DNA of 64,000 nucleotides from Bacteroidales bacterium (GCA_021108035.1 JAIORQ010000065.1:1-64000), one strand, 5' to 3'; positions 8,415 through 17,847 are shown, numbered from the stretch's first letter. Notes: a model not told the origin generated them from the letters alone. Program-made: numbers and translations.

Positions 8415-9056
8415 ATGTTGAAGAATAATATCCTCATATTATTTTTATTTGTATTTGCTGTTTCATGCAATAACAGTGATAACCATAATGTTAGGTTGCC
8501 TGATAATACAAACCGTATATCAAAAACAAATAAAATAAAAGATTCTGTAAGTAATTCAAATGCTGATTACGCTGATAAAGATTTTGATATAATAAAAGGA
8601 AAATCTGTTGTTTTTTTCAGTCTGAATAAAAAGGAATACAATATTTTTATTAACAGAATGGGAAAACATACAAAATGGGAGTTTGATATTATCTATAATA
8701 ATTTCAAAAGAACTGCCGGTAATGCAGCAGAGCCACTTAAAAATATTAATATCAGATCAACTTATACTACTGAAAAAATTTTGACATTTATTACTGCTGA
8801 TAAAGATACACTATATTTTAACAGAGATAATGAAGATTATTTTGTCGGACAGATTTTTTTCGACGGAAAAGATTCTTTATATATCGTTGAAGGCTTATTC
8901 AAAGCAAATAATTTAGAAGAAATGATTATTGATTTTTTTGATATTAAAAATGATTTTAATATTTCTTCTGTAGCTCAAATATCAGATTCTTTCAGGTACT
9001 TTACTCCTGATACAAGTGCCGTAATAAGTGAAGATACCATAATTCCGAAACTGTAA
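8415..9056 (+). CDS. Hypothetical lipoprotein
   Basis: The protein has 213 residues from the ATG at 8415, chosen because MLKNNILILFLFVFAVSC is a clean lipoprotein signal peptide with lipobox AVSC; an in-frame ATG at 8394 would add seven residues that spoil it. The mature part is Asn/Asp/Lys-rich and predicted mostly beta, with no known domain. It has no operon partner: the next gene converges on it from the minus strand. The gene begins just downstream of element B, whose insertion may have changed its upstream region. TAAATTTG at 8389-8396 could be a -7 element. Confidence 0.55.
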   Translation: MLKNNILILFLFVFAVSCNNSDNHNVRLPDNTNRISKTNKIKDSVSNSNADYADKDFDIIKGKSVVFFSLNKKEYNIFINRMGKHTKWEFDIIYNNFKRTAGNAAEPLKNINIRSTYTTEKILTFITADKDTLYFNRDNEDYFVGQIFFDGKDSLYIVEGLFKANNLEEMIIDFFDIKNDFNISSVAQISDSFRYFTPDTSAVISEDTIIPKL

Positions 9057-9095
9057 GTTTAATGTATTTTTTTTTATAAATTTACTGAAAGAAGA

Positions 9096-12000
9096 TTAGA
9101 ATTTGGCACCAATCACTAAAATATCATCAATTTGTTCATAGTTTTCCATCCAATTTTCTAATGAATCCTTTAATCGTTTTCGTTGTTGATCCATAGGCAG
9201 ATCTTGAATATTTAAAAGTAATTTTTTAAATCTGCCGATCATGAATTTTTTGTCTTTAGGCCCGCCGAATTGATCAGCGTACCCATCGGAAAATGTGTAA
9301 AGGGCATCTCCTTTTTCCAATTGAATAACATTATTAGTGAATTTGTCATTACCGATATCGAAATCATAGATTCCGATAGGCATTCTGTCAGCTTCATAAA
9401 TAATTATTTCATTATCTCTTACAATGTAAAGCGGATTAAATGCACCTGCAAATTCAACAATATTTTTTTTACTGTTTACTTTACATAATGCTATATCCAT
9501 ACCGTCTTTAGCTTCATGGGCTTCACCGGTTTGATGAAGGGCTTCAATAACTTTAGATTTCAGCTGATCTAATACTTCTGATGCTTTAAGTTCTTTTTTA
9601 GATGTTCTTATGATACCGTTTAAAAATGAAATCCCCAACATGCTCATAAATGCACCGGGGACACCATGTCCGGTACTGTCTGCTGCTGCATAATAAGTGA
9701 TATTGTTTTTTTCGGCAGCCCAGTAAAAGTCCCCGCTGACAATATCTCTGGGTTTGAATAAGATGAAATTATCAGGCATTAAGCGACTAATCAATTTTGT
9801 GGGAGGGAGAATTGCATTTTGAATTCTTTTTGCATATAAGATACTGTCTTCAATTTCTTTCTTTTGGTGTGTAATTTCATCTCTTTGTTCTTCAGCGACA
9901 TCTCTTTGTGCTTCTATTTCCTCTTTTTGGGCTTCTAATTCAATATTTTTTTCTGTAATTTCAATTGTTCTTTCAGCAACTGTTTCTTCTAATTTTTCGT
10001 TTTGTTTTTGTAAAATTCTTACTCTCCATTTAGATACTAACAAAAAAGTTAAAAGTATTAATAAAATTACCGGAGCAATAAACCACCACTCAAGATAAAA
10101 AGGTTTTTTAATTTCAAAATCAATGCTTTGATAATAACTCCAAATATCGTCTTTTCCTTTTGTTCTGTATTTAAAACTGTATTTTCCCGGTGGTAAGTAC
10201 GGGAAAACGGCAATATTGTCTTTTCCTTTAGATGAAGCATATTCATTATCTAAACCTTGTAAATAGAATTCATATTCAACTGAGTTTTCATCTTTAAAAG
10301 ACAGTCCCGAAATTTCAAAGCTTATATTGTTTTGGCTTGACTTTAATTTTTCAGGCATTTTTAAGAATCGTTCTCCGTTTATTGTTATTGATTCTATTCT
10401 GCAAACCGGAGAATATTTTTCTACTTTTTTCTTTTTAATATCAAACGTAGCAATGCCGTGATATGTACCTATCCATAAAGTATTTCTTTTATCAAGATAC
10501 AAGCCGTCAACTGATATTTCATTACCTAACAAACCGTCTCTTGAGTCAATAATAAACTCAACACTGTTTGTTATTTTATTATAATATTTAACACCTTCAT
10601 CAGTACCAAGCCACAACATTTCAGGATTTTCTGCATGTTCAATTGCCGTAACCGAAATACCGTTGAAAACTTCGGGGTTTACATATTCTAAAGTATCATT
10701 TATATATTCAGCAAGTCCGTTTTGTGTACCTACCCACAGGAATTTTTTATATGTATTTTTATTATTATCATAAATTGAGTCTAAATGTAATGTCCATGTA
10801 TGATAGTTTATATCTTTTAAAGGTTTAAAAGAAGATGAATCGAAAACTACTAATCCTGAATTATTTGCACCGATAATCATATCACCAAATTCAACGATTT
10901 GAGAAAGTAGTATTGTTTCCGGATTTTCAATTTTTATCGGATCAGATTTTATATCTTTAAGATAATAAACTATACCGGTGTTTCCGGTCATTAAAAAAAT
11001 TTCATCATTTTTTGTAACGAAAATATCATTCAGATGAAATAATGTATTTTTAAATTTTTTTTCTTTTTTTACCCTTAAAGTTTTTTGGTCTATAATAAAA
11101 ATTCTTTTTGTATCGGCAATAATTATGTCATGATTACTCATTTCCCCTATTACAAATGAATTATTCTTTAGTTTCAGCACATCTGTAAAGTTGGAAATTT
11201 CACCTTTTATATAATGAATTCCTGTACTCATTCCAATCCAAACTCTTCCTGTTTTATCCTTAAAAACTGAATTTATTGTACTGTTTAGATGCCGGGGGTA
11301 TAAGATTCTTAAACTTTTATTGGTTAGTTTTTGAATGCCTCCGGAAAATCCAAACCAAAAATTTTCTTCATTATCCATAAAAAAAGATAATATTTTTTGA
11401 TTTAATAAACCGGTATTCTTATCATAAACAATTGGTTTTTGTTTTAATGTAAGTAATTGATAAATTTTATAATCTGATATTAACCACAGAGAACCGTTTT
11501 TTGTTTGTTTAATCTCTTTAATCGGAGTGTTATGGATATTCAAAAGATCGTTGATCTTTGATGCTTCTTCTATTGATGTGATTTCTGTATCTGTATAATA
11601 AAAACCTGTATTTGTAGATATCCAAAGTCTTGAGTCTGTATCGTAAAAAGCAAACAAACAAAACTCATCAACTATTTTTTCTGTTTGTTTATCTCTTAAA
11701 TAATATAAACCTTCTCCCGATGCGATAATAAATTGATTTGATTCAGGTTTTTTTGAAATAGAATTTATTTTTTTCGGCAAATTTTTAATTAATTTATTTA
11801 AATAAACCTCTTTCCCTTTTTCGTCTATGGAGTAAATTCCTTTATCTCCGTAGAAGAACTTAACTTTATTATCAATATAAATTCCTTTAAACGGAATCCC
11901 GTTAAAATAAGTTTTAAGTGTTTCTGTTTTTTTATCTAAAACTGTAATTCCGTTAAGACCTGCAAAATATATTTTACCTTCTTTGTCTTGATTAATACTC

Positions 12001-13775
12001 ATAACTGCATTTCCTGCCGTACCTGATTTGGTATTATATATCTTCATTGACCTGCCGTTATATTTTGCAGCACCTGAGTATGTTCCGAACCAAAGATATC
12101 CTTCATTATCTTGAAAGATTGATAAGGCATCTTCTTGAGGTAAGCCTTTCTCTTTTCCGTAAAAAACAAAGGGGAAATATCCTTCTTGATATGTTTCGTG
12201 CAATACTGTTAAATAGTTTTGAGCAGATTGCATGGTCATACCTGCTTGATGTTTGAAGTATTCATCAAAAATTCCGTTTTTGCGGGCATATTCAAAAAAC
12301 TCAAGTATTTTTTGTCTTAAAAGAGCTTGATTTTTTTTTATTGCCCATCCCATCTTTCTGATTTCTCCAATAATAAATTTTGCTTCTAATTCAGGAAAGT
12401 CAGCAAGTTTAAAAACTGAAATATTAGAAATTGTATAATCAGCTTTACCTTGTATAACATCAGAAAAGAAATTATTTCCGGTGTTGTAATAATAATTATC
12501 AATATTATTAAGTGATAAGGCATGCTCGTAAGAGGATCCTTTAGAAGTAACACCTGTAAGATTTTTAAGATCATTTACAGAACTTATTTTCGTATCTTTT
12601 CTGCCGATTACAACTTTTGCATTAGGCATAAAATCAAGAACATCAACTTTTTTAAGTCGCCAATCCAAAGGATCAATTAAATCACAAGCAACATCAAATT
12701 CATTAAACCATTTAGGATTATAGGCACTGTCTTTAATAATGATGCCTTCATCGTTTTCAAAATATCTTGAGAATTTTTCTGTTATAACAAATTCTGCTTT
12801 CAGTCCCAAATAATCAGCAAAACTTTCAGCCAACAAATGGTTAAATTGTTTCTTTCCTTCAGGATGATACACAAGATCTCTGTCTCTTAATGCAATAATA
12901 ATCTTTCCGGAGCTCTTAATTTCATCAAAGTCTCTAATTTCAGCACTTTTAATAAGGTTTGAATATGAATTGATAATTTCAAGATATGTTGAATAGTCAA
13001 TATCATATTTTTCTCTGAAAAGTTCATCAAGCTTACCGTTACCTTTAATGGTTTCAAAGAAGTTTCGAATTTCTTTTTGGATTTCCGAATTTCCTTTTCT
13101 CACTGCCCATCCTACATCTTGAGGTTTATTTACAGGAAAAGAAAGTTTGAGGTTTTCATTGTTTTTTACATATGAGAGTGCTAAAAAAGAGACAGTTATA
13201 AGTCCGTCAACTTTGTTATCAGTAAGTAATCGCAAAGATTCATCTTCAGATTTGGTTTTTACGAATTCAATTCCTCCGCCTATTTTTTCATTTATTAAAG
13301 AAATGTTAGTTTCATAAGTAGAGTTTTCAAGAAAAGCAATTTTTAGTCCTGCAAGGTCTTTATTGCTTTTTACTTTTTTTGAAATGTTTTTTTTTGTGAT
13401 AAGCAGATCACTGATTTGAATAATTCCTGAATAATCAAAGAATTTTTTTCTCCAGTCCAACACATATATTGTTCCGCAAATTATATCAGCCCTTTTTAAG
13501 GCATCGGGAGTGTATGATATATCAGGATTTGTTTTGTAATCTTCCGGAATTTTTCCGTTATGTGCAAATACATCATCCCAAGTAATAGTAACATTATTGA
13601 ATTCTATATCAAGAAATTTGGCAAACTCTTGTGCTGCTGTATAATTAACAGTGTTCTTCCAACTTTCGGTAAATGCAATATCAATCTCCCCTCTTTTTTT
13701 TACATCTTTTAATGTTTGAGCATTTAAAAAAAAAGGCAAACTTAAAGTTAATATCAAATAAAATAGTCTTTTCAT
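9096..13775 (-). CDS. Giant hybrid sensor: two SBP_bac_3 domains, Reg_prop propeller, Y_Y_Y, membrane anchor and SpoIIE/PP2C phosphatase
   Basis: The 1559-residue protein has signal peptide residues 1-19 (MKRLFYLILTLSLPFFLNAQ). Two family-3 periplasmic solute-binding domains follow at about 20-265 and 285-515 (GEIDIAFTESWKNTVNYTAA; GKIIIALRDRD). Two-component-regulator propeller repeats span about 540-1115 (EGYLWFGTYSG, KTGRVWIGMSTG, RNTLWIGTYHG), then a Y_Y_Y domain to about 1225 and one membrane helix near 1230-1255. Inside the cell a long coiled coil (1265-1320) precedes a PP2C/SpoIIE phosphatase (SGDFYWAAE, AADSTGHGVPGAFMSMLG, ALYTFSDGYADQFGG). By analogy with SiaA it would dephosphorylate the SiaC-like protein encoded upstream on the same strand (14091-14483), in response to ligands bound outside. 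A 111-bp gap with a terminator separates it from that operon. Confidence 0.88.
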   Translation of the reverse strand: MKRLFYLILTLSLPFFLNAQTLKDVKKRGEIDIAFTESWKNTVNYTAAQEFAKFLDIEFNNVTITWDDVFAHNGKIPEDYKTNPDISYTPDALKRADIICGTIYVLDWRKKFFDYSGIIQISDLLITKKNISKKVKSNKDLAGLKIAFLENSTYETNISLINEKIGGGIEFVKTKSEDESLRLLTDNKVDGLITVSFLALSYVKNNENLKLSFPVNKPQDVGWAVRKGNSEIQKEIRNFFETIKGNGKLDELFREKYDIDYSTYLEIINSYSNLIKSAEIRDFDEIKSSGKIIIALRDRDLVYHPEGKKQFNHLLAESFADYLGLKAEFVITEKFSRYFENDEGIIIKDSAYNPKWFNEFDVACDLIDPLDWRLKKVDVLDFMPNAKVVIGRKDTKISSVNDLKNLTGVTSKGSSYEHALSLNNIDNYYYNTGNNFFSDVIQGKADYTISNISVFKLADFPELEAKFIIGEIRKMGWAIKKNQALLRQKILEFFEYARKNGIFDEYFKHQAGMTMQSAQNYLTVLHETYQEGYFPFVFYGKEKGLPQEDALSIFQDNEGYLWFGTYSGAAKYNGRSMKIYNTKSGTAGNAVMSINQDKEGKIYFAGLNGITVLDKKTETLKTYFNGIPFKGIYIDNKVKFFYGDKGIYSIDEKGKEVYLNKLIKNLPKKINSISKKPESNQFIIASGEGLYYLRDKQTEKIVDEFCLFAFYDTDSRLWISTNTGFYYTDTEITSIEEASKINDLLNIHNTPIKEIKQTKNGSLWLISDYKIYQLLTLKQKPIVYDKNTGLLNQKILSFFMDNEENFWFGFSGGIQKLTNKSLRILYPRHLNSTINSVFKDKTGRVWIGMSTGIHYIKGEISNFTDVLKLKNNSFVIGEMSNHDIIIADTKRIFIIDQKTLRVKKEKKFKNTLFHLNDIFVTKNDEIFLMTGNTGIVYYLKDIKSDPIKIENPETILLSQIVEFGDMIIGANNSGLVVFDSSSFKPLKDINYHTWTLHLDSIYDNNKNTYKKFLWVGTQNGLAEYINDTLEYVNPEVFNGISVTAIEHAENPEMLWLGTDEGVKYYNKITNSVEFIIDSRDGLLGNEISVDGLYLDKRNTLWIGTYHGIATFDIKKKKVEKYSPVCRIESITINGERFLKMPEKLKSSQNNISFEISGLSFKDENSVEYEFYLQGLDNEYASSKGKDNIAVFPYLPPGKYSFKYRTKGKDDIWSYYQSIDFEIKKPFYLEWWFIAPVILLILLTFLLVSKWRVRILQKQNEKLEETVAERTIEITEKNIELEAQKEEIEAQRDVAEEQRDEITHQKKEIEDSILYAKRIQNAILPPTKLISRLMPDNFILFKPRDIVSGDFYWAAEKNNITYYAAADSTGHGVPGAFMSMLGISFLNGIIRTSKKELKASEVLDQLKSKVIEALHQTGEAHEAKDGMDIALCKVNSKKNIVEFAGAFNPLYIVRDNEIIIYEADRMPIGIYDFDIGNDKFTNNVIQLEKGDALYTFSDGYADQFGGPKDKKFMIGRFKKLLLNIQDLPMDQQRKRLKDSLENWMENYEQIDDILVIGAKF

Positions 13776-13861
13776 TAAAACCGGTTTACCGTTTAATATG
13801 CTCTGCGAGCTTATATTTATTTTTGCTTTTTTAGGCTTTGTAATTTGACTCTGATAACAAA

Positions 13862-13887
13862 AAAAGTATCAATTAGATGATACTTTT
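13862..13887 (-). terminator. Rho-independent terminator of the siaBBC-xseB operon
   Basis: AAAAGTATCA and TGATACTTTT form a 10-bp stem around a 6-base loop, and on the minus strand it is followed by a run of T. It directly abuts the xseB stop codon and precedes the sensor gene, so the sensor probably has its own promoter or depends on read-through. Confidence 0.75.
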
Positions 13888-14087
13888 CAAAGAATATTAT
13901 TTTCAAAGATTTTTTCAATTTGTTCTTCTGTTTTAAGCAATTTAGTTTTACAAGTTTCTAAAAGAAATGAAACTCTTTCTACTTTTTCAGAGAGTTTATC
14001 AATTTCAACTTCATTGTTTTCAACTTCATAAAGAATATCTTCTATTTCTTGTATTGCTTCACTATAAGAAATTTCTTTTTTTGCCAT
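13887..14087 (-). CDS. xseB: Exodeoxyribonuclease VII small subunit
   Basis: The 66-residue protein fits the XseB family in full: the pattern SYSEAIQEIEDILYEVENNE, then EIDKLSEKVERVSFLLETCK and a C-terminal helical KLLKTEEQIEKI. XseB binds XseA in ExoVII, which degrades single-stranded DNA. It starts only three bases after the SiaC-like gene stop, so it is co-transcribed with the Sia-type switch rather than with xseA, which is not in this window. That placement is odd, but the sequence match is good. An alternative is a coiled-coil adaptor that only resembles XseB. Confidence 0.75.
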   Translation of the reverse strand: MAKKEISYSEAIQEIEDILYEVENNEVEIDKLSEKVERVSFLLETCKTKLLKTEEQIEKIFENNIL

Positions 14088-14090
14088 AAA

Positions 14091-14483
14091 TTATTCTTCT
14101 TCAAATGGGATCATATTAATTTCTAATCCTGTATCCAACATATAATCTTCAATATCTTCTTCCATATCAATATCGTCTTCATCATAATGCCAGTTTATTG
14201 TAACTTCTCCACCGTCTTCTTCATAGTCTTTTAAAATATTTAAGAGATCAAGAATGCTTCTGGAAGTACTTGTATTGAAATAAGTTAGCTTTATTTCAAA
14301 AGACAAAGTTTTCTTAACTTCAGTAGTGAATTCTTCAAGCCATTGAACCAATGGGTCATAAAACTCAATAGTGTCTTCCAAAAATGATTCCCCTGACAGT
14401 ACGCATATTCCTGTTTCAACATTAAAATCTACGGAAGGAATAAAGAAATTAGTATGCGAACCTTCAATATATATATTTTCCAT
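14091..14483 (-). CDS. siaC: SiaC-family regulatory phosphoprotein (DUF1987)
   Basis: The 130-residue protein matches SiaC/DUF1987: N-terminal beta strands, an acidic middle (ESFLEDTIEFYDPLVQWLEE) and the phospho-acceptor neighbourhood KLTYFNTSTSRSILDLLNIL. In the studied Pseudomonas SiaABCD system the Thr after FN is phosphorylated by the SiaB kinase and dephosphorylated by SiaA; here the equivalent is Thr71 (inference by motif). Unphosphorylated SiaC activates the diguanylate cyclase SiaD there, but no GGDEF gene lies in this window, so the downstream target is unknown. It is encoded between the second SiaB-like gene and xseB, same strand, with tight spacing. Confidence 0.85.
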   Translation of the reverse strand: MENIYIEGSHTNFFIPSVDFNVETGICVLSGESFLEDTIEFYDPLVQWLEEFTTEVKKTLSFEIKLTYFNTSTSRSILDLLNILKDYEEDGGEVTINWHYDEDDIDMEEDIEDYMLDTGLEINMIPFEEE

Positions 14484-14502
14484 TTATTTATGTTTTTATT
14501 AA

Positions 14503-15045
14503 TTATTTATCAACTTTAACTGCGAGTGAAAAGTATGAAGTGTTTTCATCAATAGGATTAATCTCAAGATCAAGCGGATTGCCGGATGTTAAAGCAACAG
14601 TTATAAGGCCTATATTAGGGCTGTGTTTTTCGCCGGCACCTTCACGTCTTACATTTCGTTTATATTCCCTCAATCCTTGATGATCCAAGTTATTAATATT
14701 CTTACTGTTTTCCATCATCGGAATAAGGTCTTCATTATTAATTGGATTTCCGGTAACTAAAATAAAACTTTTGATGGTTTCTTTAAGTATAATAGTACCG
14801 GCACCAACTTCTTTTCCGTTTTTAAGTAATATTTTTTCGGATGAATAATTTGATATATTTTCTGCTAACTCAAAAAATATTTTAAACAGTTTTTTTGTAG
14901 CTTTTTCCGATAATTCATTAATAACAGAAATATAATCTCCCAAATATGTTATTATTTTACCGTCAACAGGTCCTTTGTATGAAATTCTGATTTCTTCCGA
15001 AAACAAACTTTGACCTAAACTAAGTTTTTTATTTATTGTGTTCAT
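14503..15045 (-). CDS. SiaB-like protein kinase (DUF6272), second copy
   Basis: The 180-residue protein is paralogous to the product of 15029-15586. Shared blocks are ISYKGPVDGKIITYLGDYI (compare MTYTGPFDGQVLSMFG), the GHKL-type N-box helix FFELAENISNYSSEK, GAGTIILKE, and a C-terminal SPNIGLITVALTSGNPLDLE. In the Sia system this family is a serine/threonine kinase acting on SiaC. Two adjacent kinases may receive different inputs or form a heterodimer. The start overlaps the preceding gene by 17 bases, indicating translational coupling. Confidence in the family is good; substrate assignment follows from the neighbouring SiaC-like gene. Confidence 0.8.
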   Translation of the reverse strand: MNTINKKLSLGQSLFSEEIRISYKGPVDGKIITYLGDYISVINELSEKATKKLFKIFFELAENISNYSSEKILLKNGKEVGAGTIILKETIKSFILVTGNPINNEDLIPMMENSKNINNLDHQGLREYKRNVRREGAGEKHSPNIGLITVALTSGNPLDLEINPIDENTSYFSLAVKVDK

Positions 15046-15586
15046 TATTTATAGTTTTATTAATTTTAACAGCAATTATATAAAATGATGTTTTTTCATC
15101 AACATCTATTATTTCGTAATCCAAAGGGTTTCTTGACAACAGAGCGGCTTGAACTAAACCGATATTACCTGTTCCCCTGTCTCCGGGAGGTAATTTCCTG
15201 AGCTCTCTTTTGTAGGCTCTTAAACTGTCTCTGTCATAGGAATTTATTTTAGTGCATTTTTCTTTTAATATCTCTTTGTGTTTTTCATTTATGGGATTAC
15301 CTAAAAGAAAATAAAAATAATCGTTAAAATTTTGAATGATAAAGGTTCCTACTCCGGCTTTTTCACCTTTTTTTGTTGTTTTTTTTTCATGTGAATAATA
15401 AGAAACATTTTGAGCTAATTCTATAAAAACTTTGAAAATAGTTTTATTTAGTCTCCTGTCTTCAGAAATCGTATGTTCAATATTCTTGCCGAACATAGAC
15501 AACACTTGACCGTCAAAAGGTCCTGTATATGTCATTAAAACATTTTTTCCCGATAATCTTGTATATACACTTTGTGTTGAATTCAT
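15029..15586 (-). CDS. SiaB-like protein kinase (DUF6272), first copy
   Basis: The 185-residue protein is first in the operon. It shows the N-box-like helix VFIELAQNVSYYSHEK, GVGTFIIQNFN, GNPINEKHKE and the signature GDRGTGNIGLVQAALLSRNP, where the Gly-rich stretch likely forms the nucleotide lid. The second copy carries GEKHSPNIG at this place, so the two differ in the lid and may differ in activity. Known family role: phosphorylation of SiaC. The upstream region (15587-15700) is AT-rich and should hold the promoter; no clear TAnnTTTG spaced to TTTG was found on the minus strand. Confidence 0.8.
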   Translation of the reverse strand: MNSTQSVYTRLSGKNVLMTYTGPFDGQVLSMFGKNIEHTISEDRRLNKTIFKVFIELAQNVSYYSHEKKTTKKGEKAGVGTFIIQNFNDYFYFLLGNPINEKHKEILKEKCTKINSYDRDSLRAYKRELRKLPPGDRGTGNIGLVQAALLSRNPLDYEIIDVDEKTSFYIIAVKINKTINNEHNK

Positions 15587-15720
15587 TATAAGGTTTTTTC
15601 ATTAAATAATAATGACATATAAAAAACAAATTTATAAAATCTTTTGTATTTGAAAAAAAGATATTTGTTACAATGTCGTTATTTTAACTAAAAAAGAGAG
15701 GGTCTGAACCTTAATAAGTA

Positions 15721-15810
15721 CTAATCTATTGAGCTAATTCCGAAAGTTTTAAGGACTTCCTTTTTTATAAGCTTTTTATCTTCAATATCTTGGCACTTCT
15801 TTTTGCTCAT
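15721..15810 (-). CDS. Possible 29-residue small protein
   Basis: In the 301-bp gap between the Sia operon and the MFS gene, an ATG at 15810 opens a 29-codon frame on the minus strand beginning MSKKKCQDIEDKKLIKKEVL. It is charged and helix-prone with one Cys. No ribosome site is obvious and no family is recognised. It may be a real small gene, a remnant or chance; the rest of the gap (15587-15720, 15811-15887) shows nothing else. Confidence 0.25.
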   Translation of the reverse strand: MSKKKCQDIEDKKLIKKEVLKTFGISSID

Positions 15811-15887
15811 AATCGCTCAATTTAGGTTTAATTAAGTATAATATTTTTTAAGAATAATAACTTTGCATTTTATTATATGAAAAAATA

Positions 15888-17117
15888 ATGCCAAAAATTA
15901 ACAATAATATAAATTTAAAGGCAAACAGGAACAGATATGTTTTTCATGGCTTCTTTTTGGCCGGAGCAATCTCAATTGCTGATACATCAACCGTATTGCC
16001 TTTAATAATAAATTTTTTTAATGGTGATGTACTGTTGGTAGGCATTTTATCTTCGTTAATGAAAGGAGGTGTAATTATTATGCAGCTTTGGACGGCATTT
16101 AAAGCTCAAGAACATAAATTTGTTTTAAGTTCTTTGAAGAAAGTCTTTATATTCAGATTCTTAACTTGGTTTTCTGTTGGATTGTCAATATTACTATTCT
16201 CCGGTGCAAGTGATGTTATTGTATTGGTTTTAATAAGCATTTTTCTGTTTTTATTTTCATTCTCTGCCGGAGTGGGGATTATTTATTATCAAGAACTTTT
16301 GGGGAAATCATTTACTAAAGAGTATAGAGGAAAAGTTATTGCGATTAAACAAATTGCATCCGGAACTGCCGGAATTATCAGTGGCGGGATTTCTGCATTC
16401 ATACTAAAATCTTTTAATAAACCTGAAAGTTTTTCATATTTATTCATTATAAGTGCAATTTTTATAGCAATAAGCTATGTGATCTTTTGGAATTTTAAAG
16501 AACCTGAAAAAGAGCAAGTATCAAAAAAAGAAAATAATTTTAAGGATTTTTTAATAAATGCCGGATTAGTGTTGAAGTCCGACAGAAATTTACAATTTCA
16601 AATTTGGAGTAGATTTTTGTCGTACGGGCTATTTTTGATTTTCCCTTTTATAATATTGAAAGCAAAAGATGATCTTGGCATCAGACCTGAAGACATTGGT
16701 GTTTTAATAGCACTTCAACCTGCAGGTGCAGTTCTTGGTAATTTTTTATGGGCATTTTTGTCATCAAGAAACCGAAATAAATATGTAATTCTAATTTCTT
16801 TCGGTTTGGTTGTATTATCTGTTTTGGGTACTTTTATTGCAACTGATATTTGGTATTATTATATAATTTATTTTTTGTTAGGTGCGTCTGTTGATGGTTT
16901 CAGGCTGGCTTTTAGTAATTTGATTTTAATTATTGCTCCTGAAAATAAACGACCGGTATATATTGCTATACAGAATAATTTATCATCTTTGGGCTTATTT
17001 TTTGCAATTCCCGGAGGAATGATTTTGAGAAAATTTGACTTTTCTTATTTAGCGTACTTTACATTGTTTGTAATGCTTGCAGGTATAATCTTCAGCATTA
17101 TGTTAAAAAAAGAATAA
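15888..17117 (+). CDS. Major facilitator superfamily transporter
   Basis: The 409-residue protein has about twelve hydrophobic segments. The first helix carries ISIADTSTVLPLIINFF, and the loop between helices 2 and 3 and the central basic loop (FKEPEKEQVSKKEN) follow the MFS layout with two six-helix halves. The substrate is not readable. It is the first gene of an operon with a DUF364-like protein (25 bp downstream) and a membrane-NTPase fusion; this company suggests export or import of a metal chelate or small cofactor rather than a sugar or drug, which is inference. Confidence 0.8.
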   Translation: MPKINNNINLKANRNRYVFHGFFLAGAISIADTSTVLPLIINFFNGDVLLVGILSSLMKGGVIIMQLWTAFKAQEHKFVLSSLKKVFIFRFLTWFSVGLSILLFSGASDVIVLVLISIFLFLFSFSAGVGIIYYQELLGKSFTKEYRGKVIAIKQIASGTAGIISGGISAFILKSFNKPESFSYLFIISAIFIAISYVIFWNFKEPEKEQVSKKENNFKDFLINAGLVLKSDRNLQFQIWSRFLSYGLFLIFPFIILKAKDDLGIRPEDIGVLIALQPAGAVLGNFLWAFLSSRNRNKYVILISFGLVVLSVLGTFIATDIWYYYIIYFLLGASVDGFRLAFSNLILIIAPENKRPVYIAIQNNLSSLGLFFAIPGGMILRKFDFSYLAYFTLFVMLAGIIFSIMLKKE

Positions 17118-17142
17118 AAATAAAAACATAACATTAAATCAT

Positions 17143-17847
17143 ATGTTAAAAGATCCTTTGCAAATTTTCTATGACAGATACAAGTTTGACAAATCTGAAA
17201 TCAAAGAAGTAATATTCGGAAAAATTTATACAGCAATTATTCTAAAGACCGGAAATATTGGTCTTTCAGCTAATTTGAATGATATTAAACAAAATTCTTT
17301 CTCTTACAATAATACACTTGATCTTTTAAATCCGGATCATCGTTTAATACTCAATGCATATTATAATGCTAAGTTTAATTATAAATCCAAAGGTCAATTA
17401 AATAAAGATTTATTTGATGAAATTAATTTTAATTCTTATCGAAATATAGTAATGATCGGTTATTCTAAACCAATGCTTAATAAGTTGGATTCAAAGGAAC
17501 AAGATATCTATATTTTTGATAATTCAATAAATGACAATATCATTGTTGATCAAAGTCTTCAAAAAAAACATTTATTCGAAGCAGAATGTGTTATTTTAAC
17601 AGCTACAACCATTGTGAATAATACTTTTACGGAGATAGTAAGTAATTCCGGTTCAAGTTGTGATTTATTTTTAGTAGGACCTTCAACTCCGATGTCTGAA
17701 GAAATGTTTAAATATAGAAACGTAAAAGCTCTTTTCGGTACGATTTTTAAAAAGAACGATACGGAAGTTATTAATATTATTAAGAAAGGAGAAGGAACAA
17801 GAATATTTAAACATCTCGGAAAAAAAGTAGCTTTGATTAAAAACTAA
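17143..17847 (+). CDS. DUF364/DUF4213-like Rossmann-type protein (putative metal chelation)
   Basis: The protein has 234 residues. The C-terminal half shows the DUF364 pattern: NIVMIGYSKPMLNKL, ECVILTATTIVNNTFTEIV (the T-x-T-x-x-N element) and DLFLVGPSTPMSEEMFKY (GPSTP element). Proteins of this family are linked to heavy-metal chelation; biochemical function is poorly defined. The N-terminal half resembles the DUF4213 enolase-N-like domain (EVIFGKIYTAIILKTGNIGL). The stop codon overlaps the ATG of the next gene by one base, so the two are translationally coupled. Confidence 0.65.
   Translation: MLKDPLQIFYDRYKFDKSEIKEVIFGKIYTAIILKTGNIGLSANLNDIKQNSFSYNNTLDLLNPDHRLILNAYYNAKFNYKSKGQLNKDLFDEINFNSYRNIVMIGYSKPMLNKLDSKEQDIYIFDNSINDNIIVDQSLQKKHLFEAECVILTATTIVNNTFTEIVSNSGSSCDLFLVGPSTPMSEEMFKYRNVKALFGTIFKKNDTEVINIIKKGEGTRIFKHLGKKVALIKN

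Noticed and set aside
15587-15887. Riboswitch ahead of the MFS/ECF-like operon
   Set aside because: A cobalamin, thiamine or molybdenum-cofactor leader would help name the substrate, but no conserved core or paired structure could be recognised in the leader.
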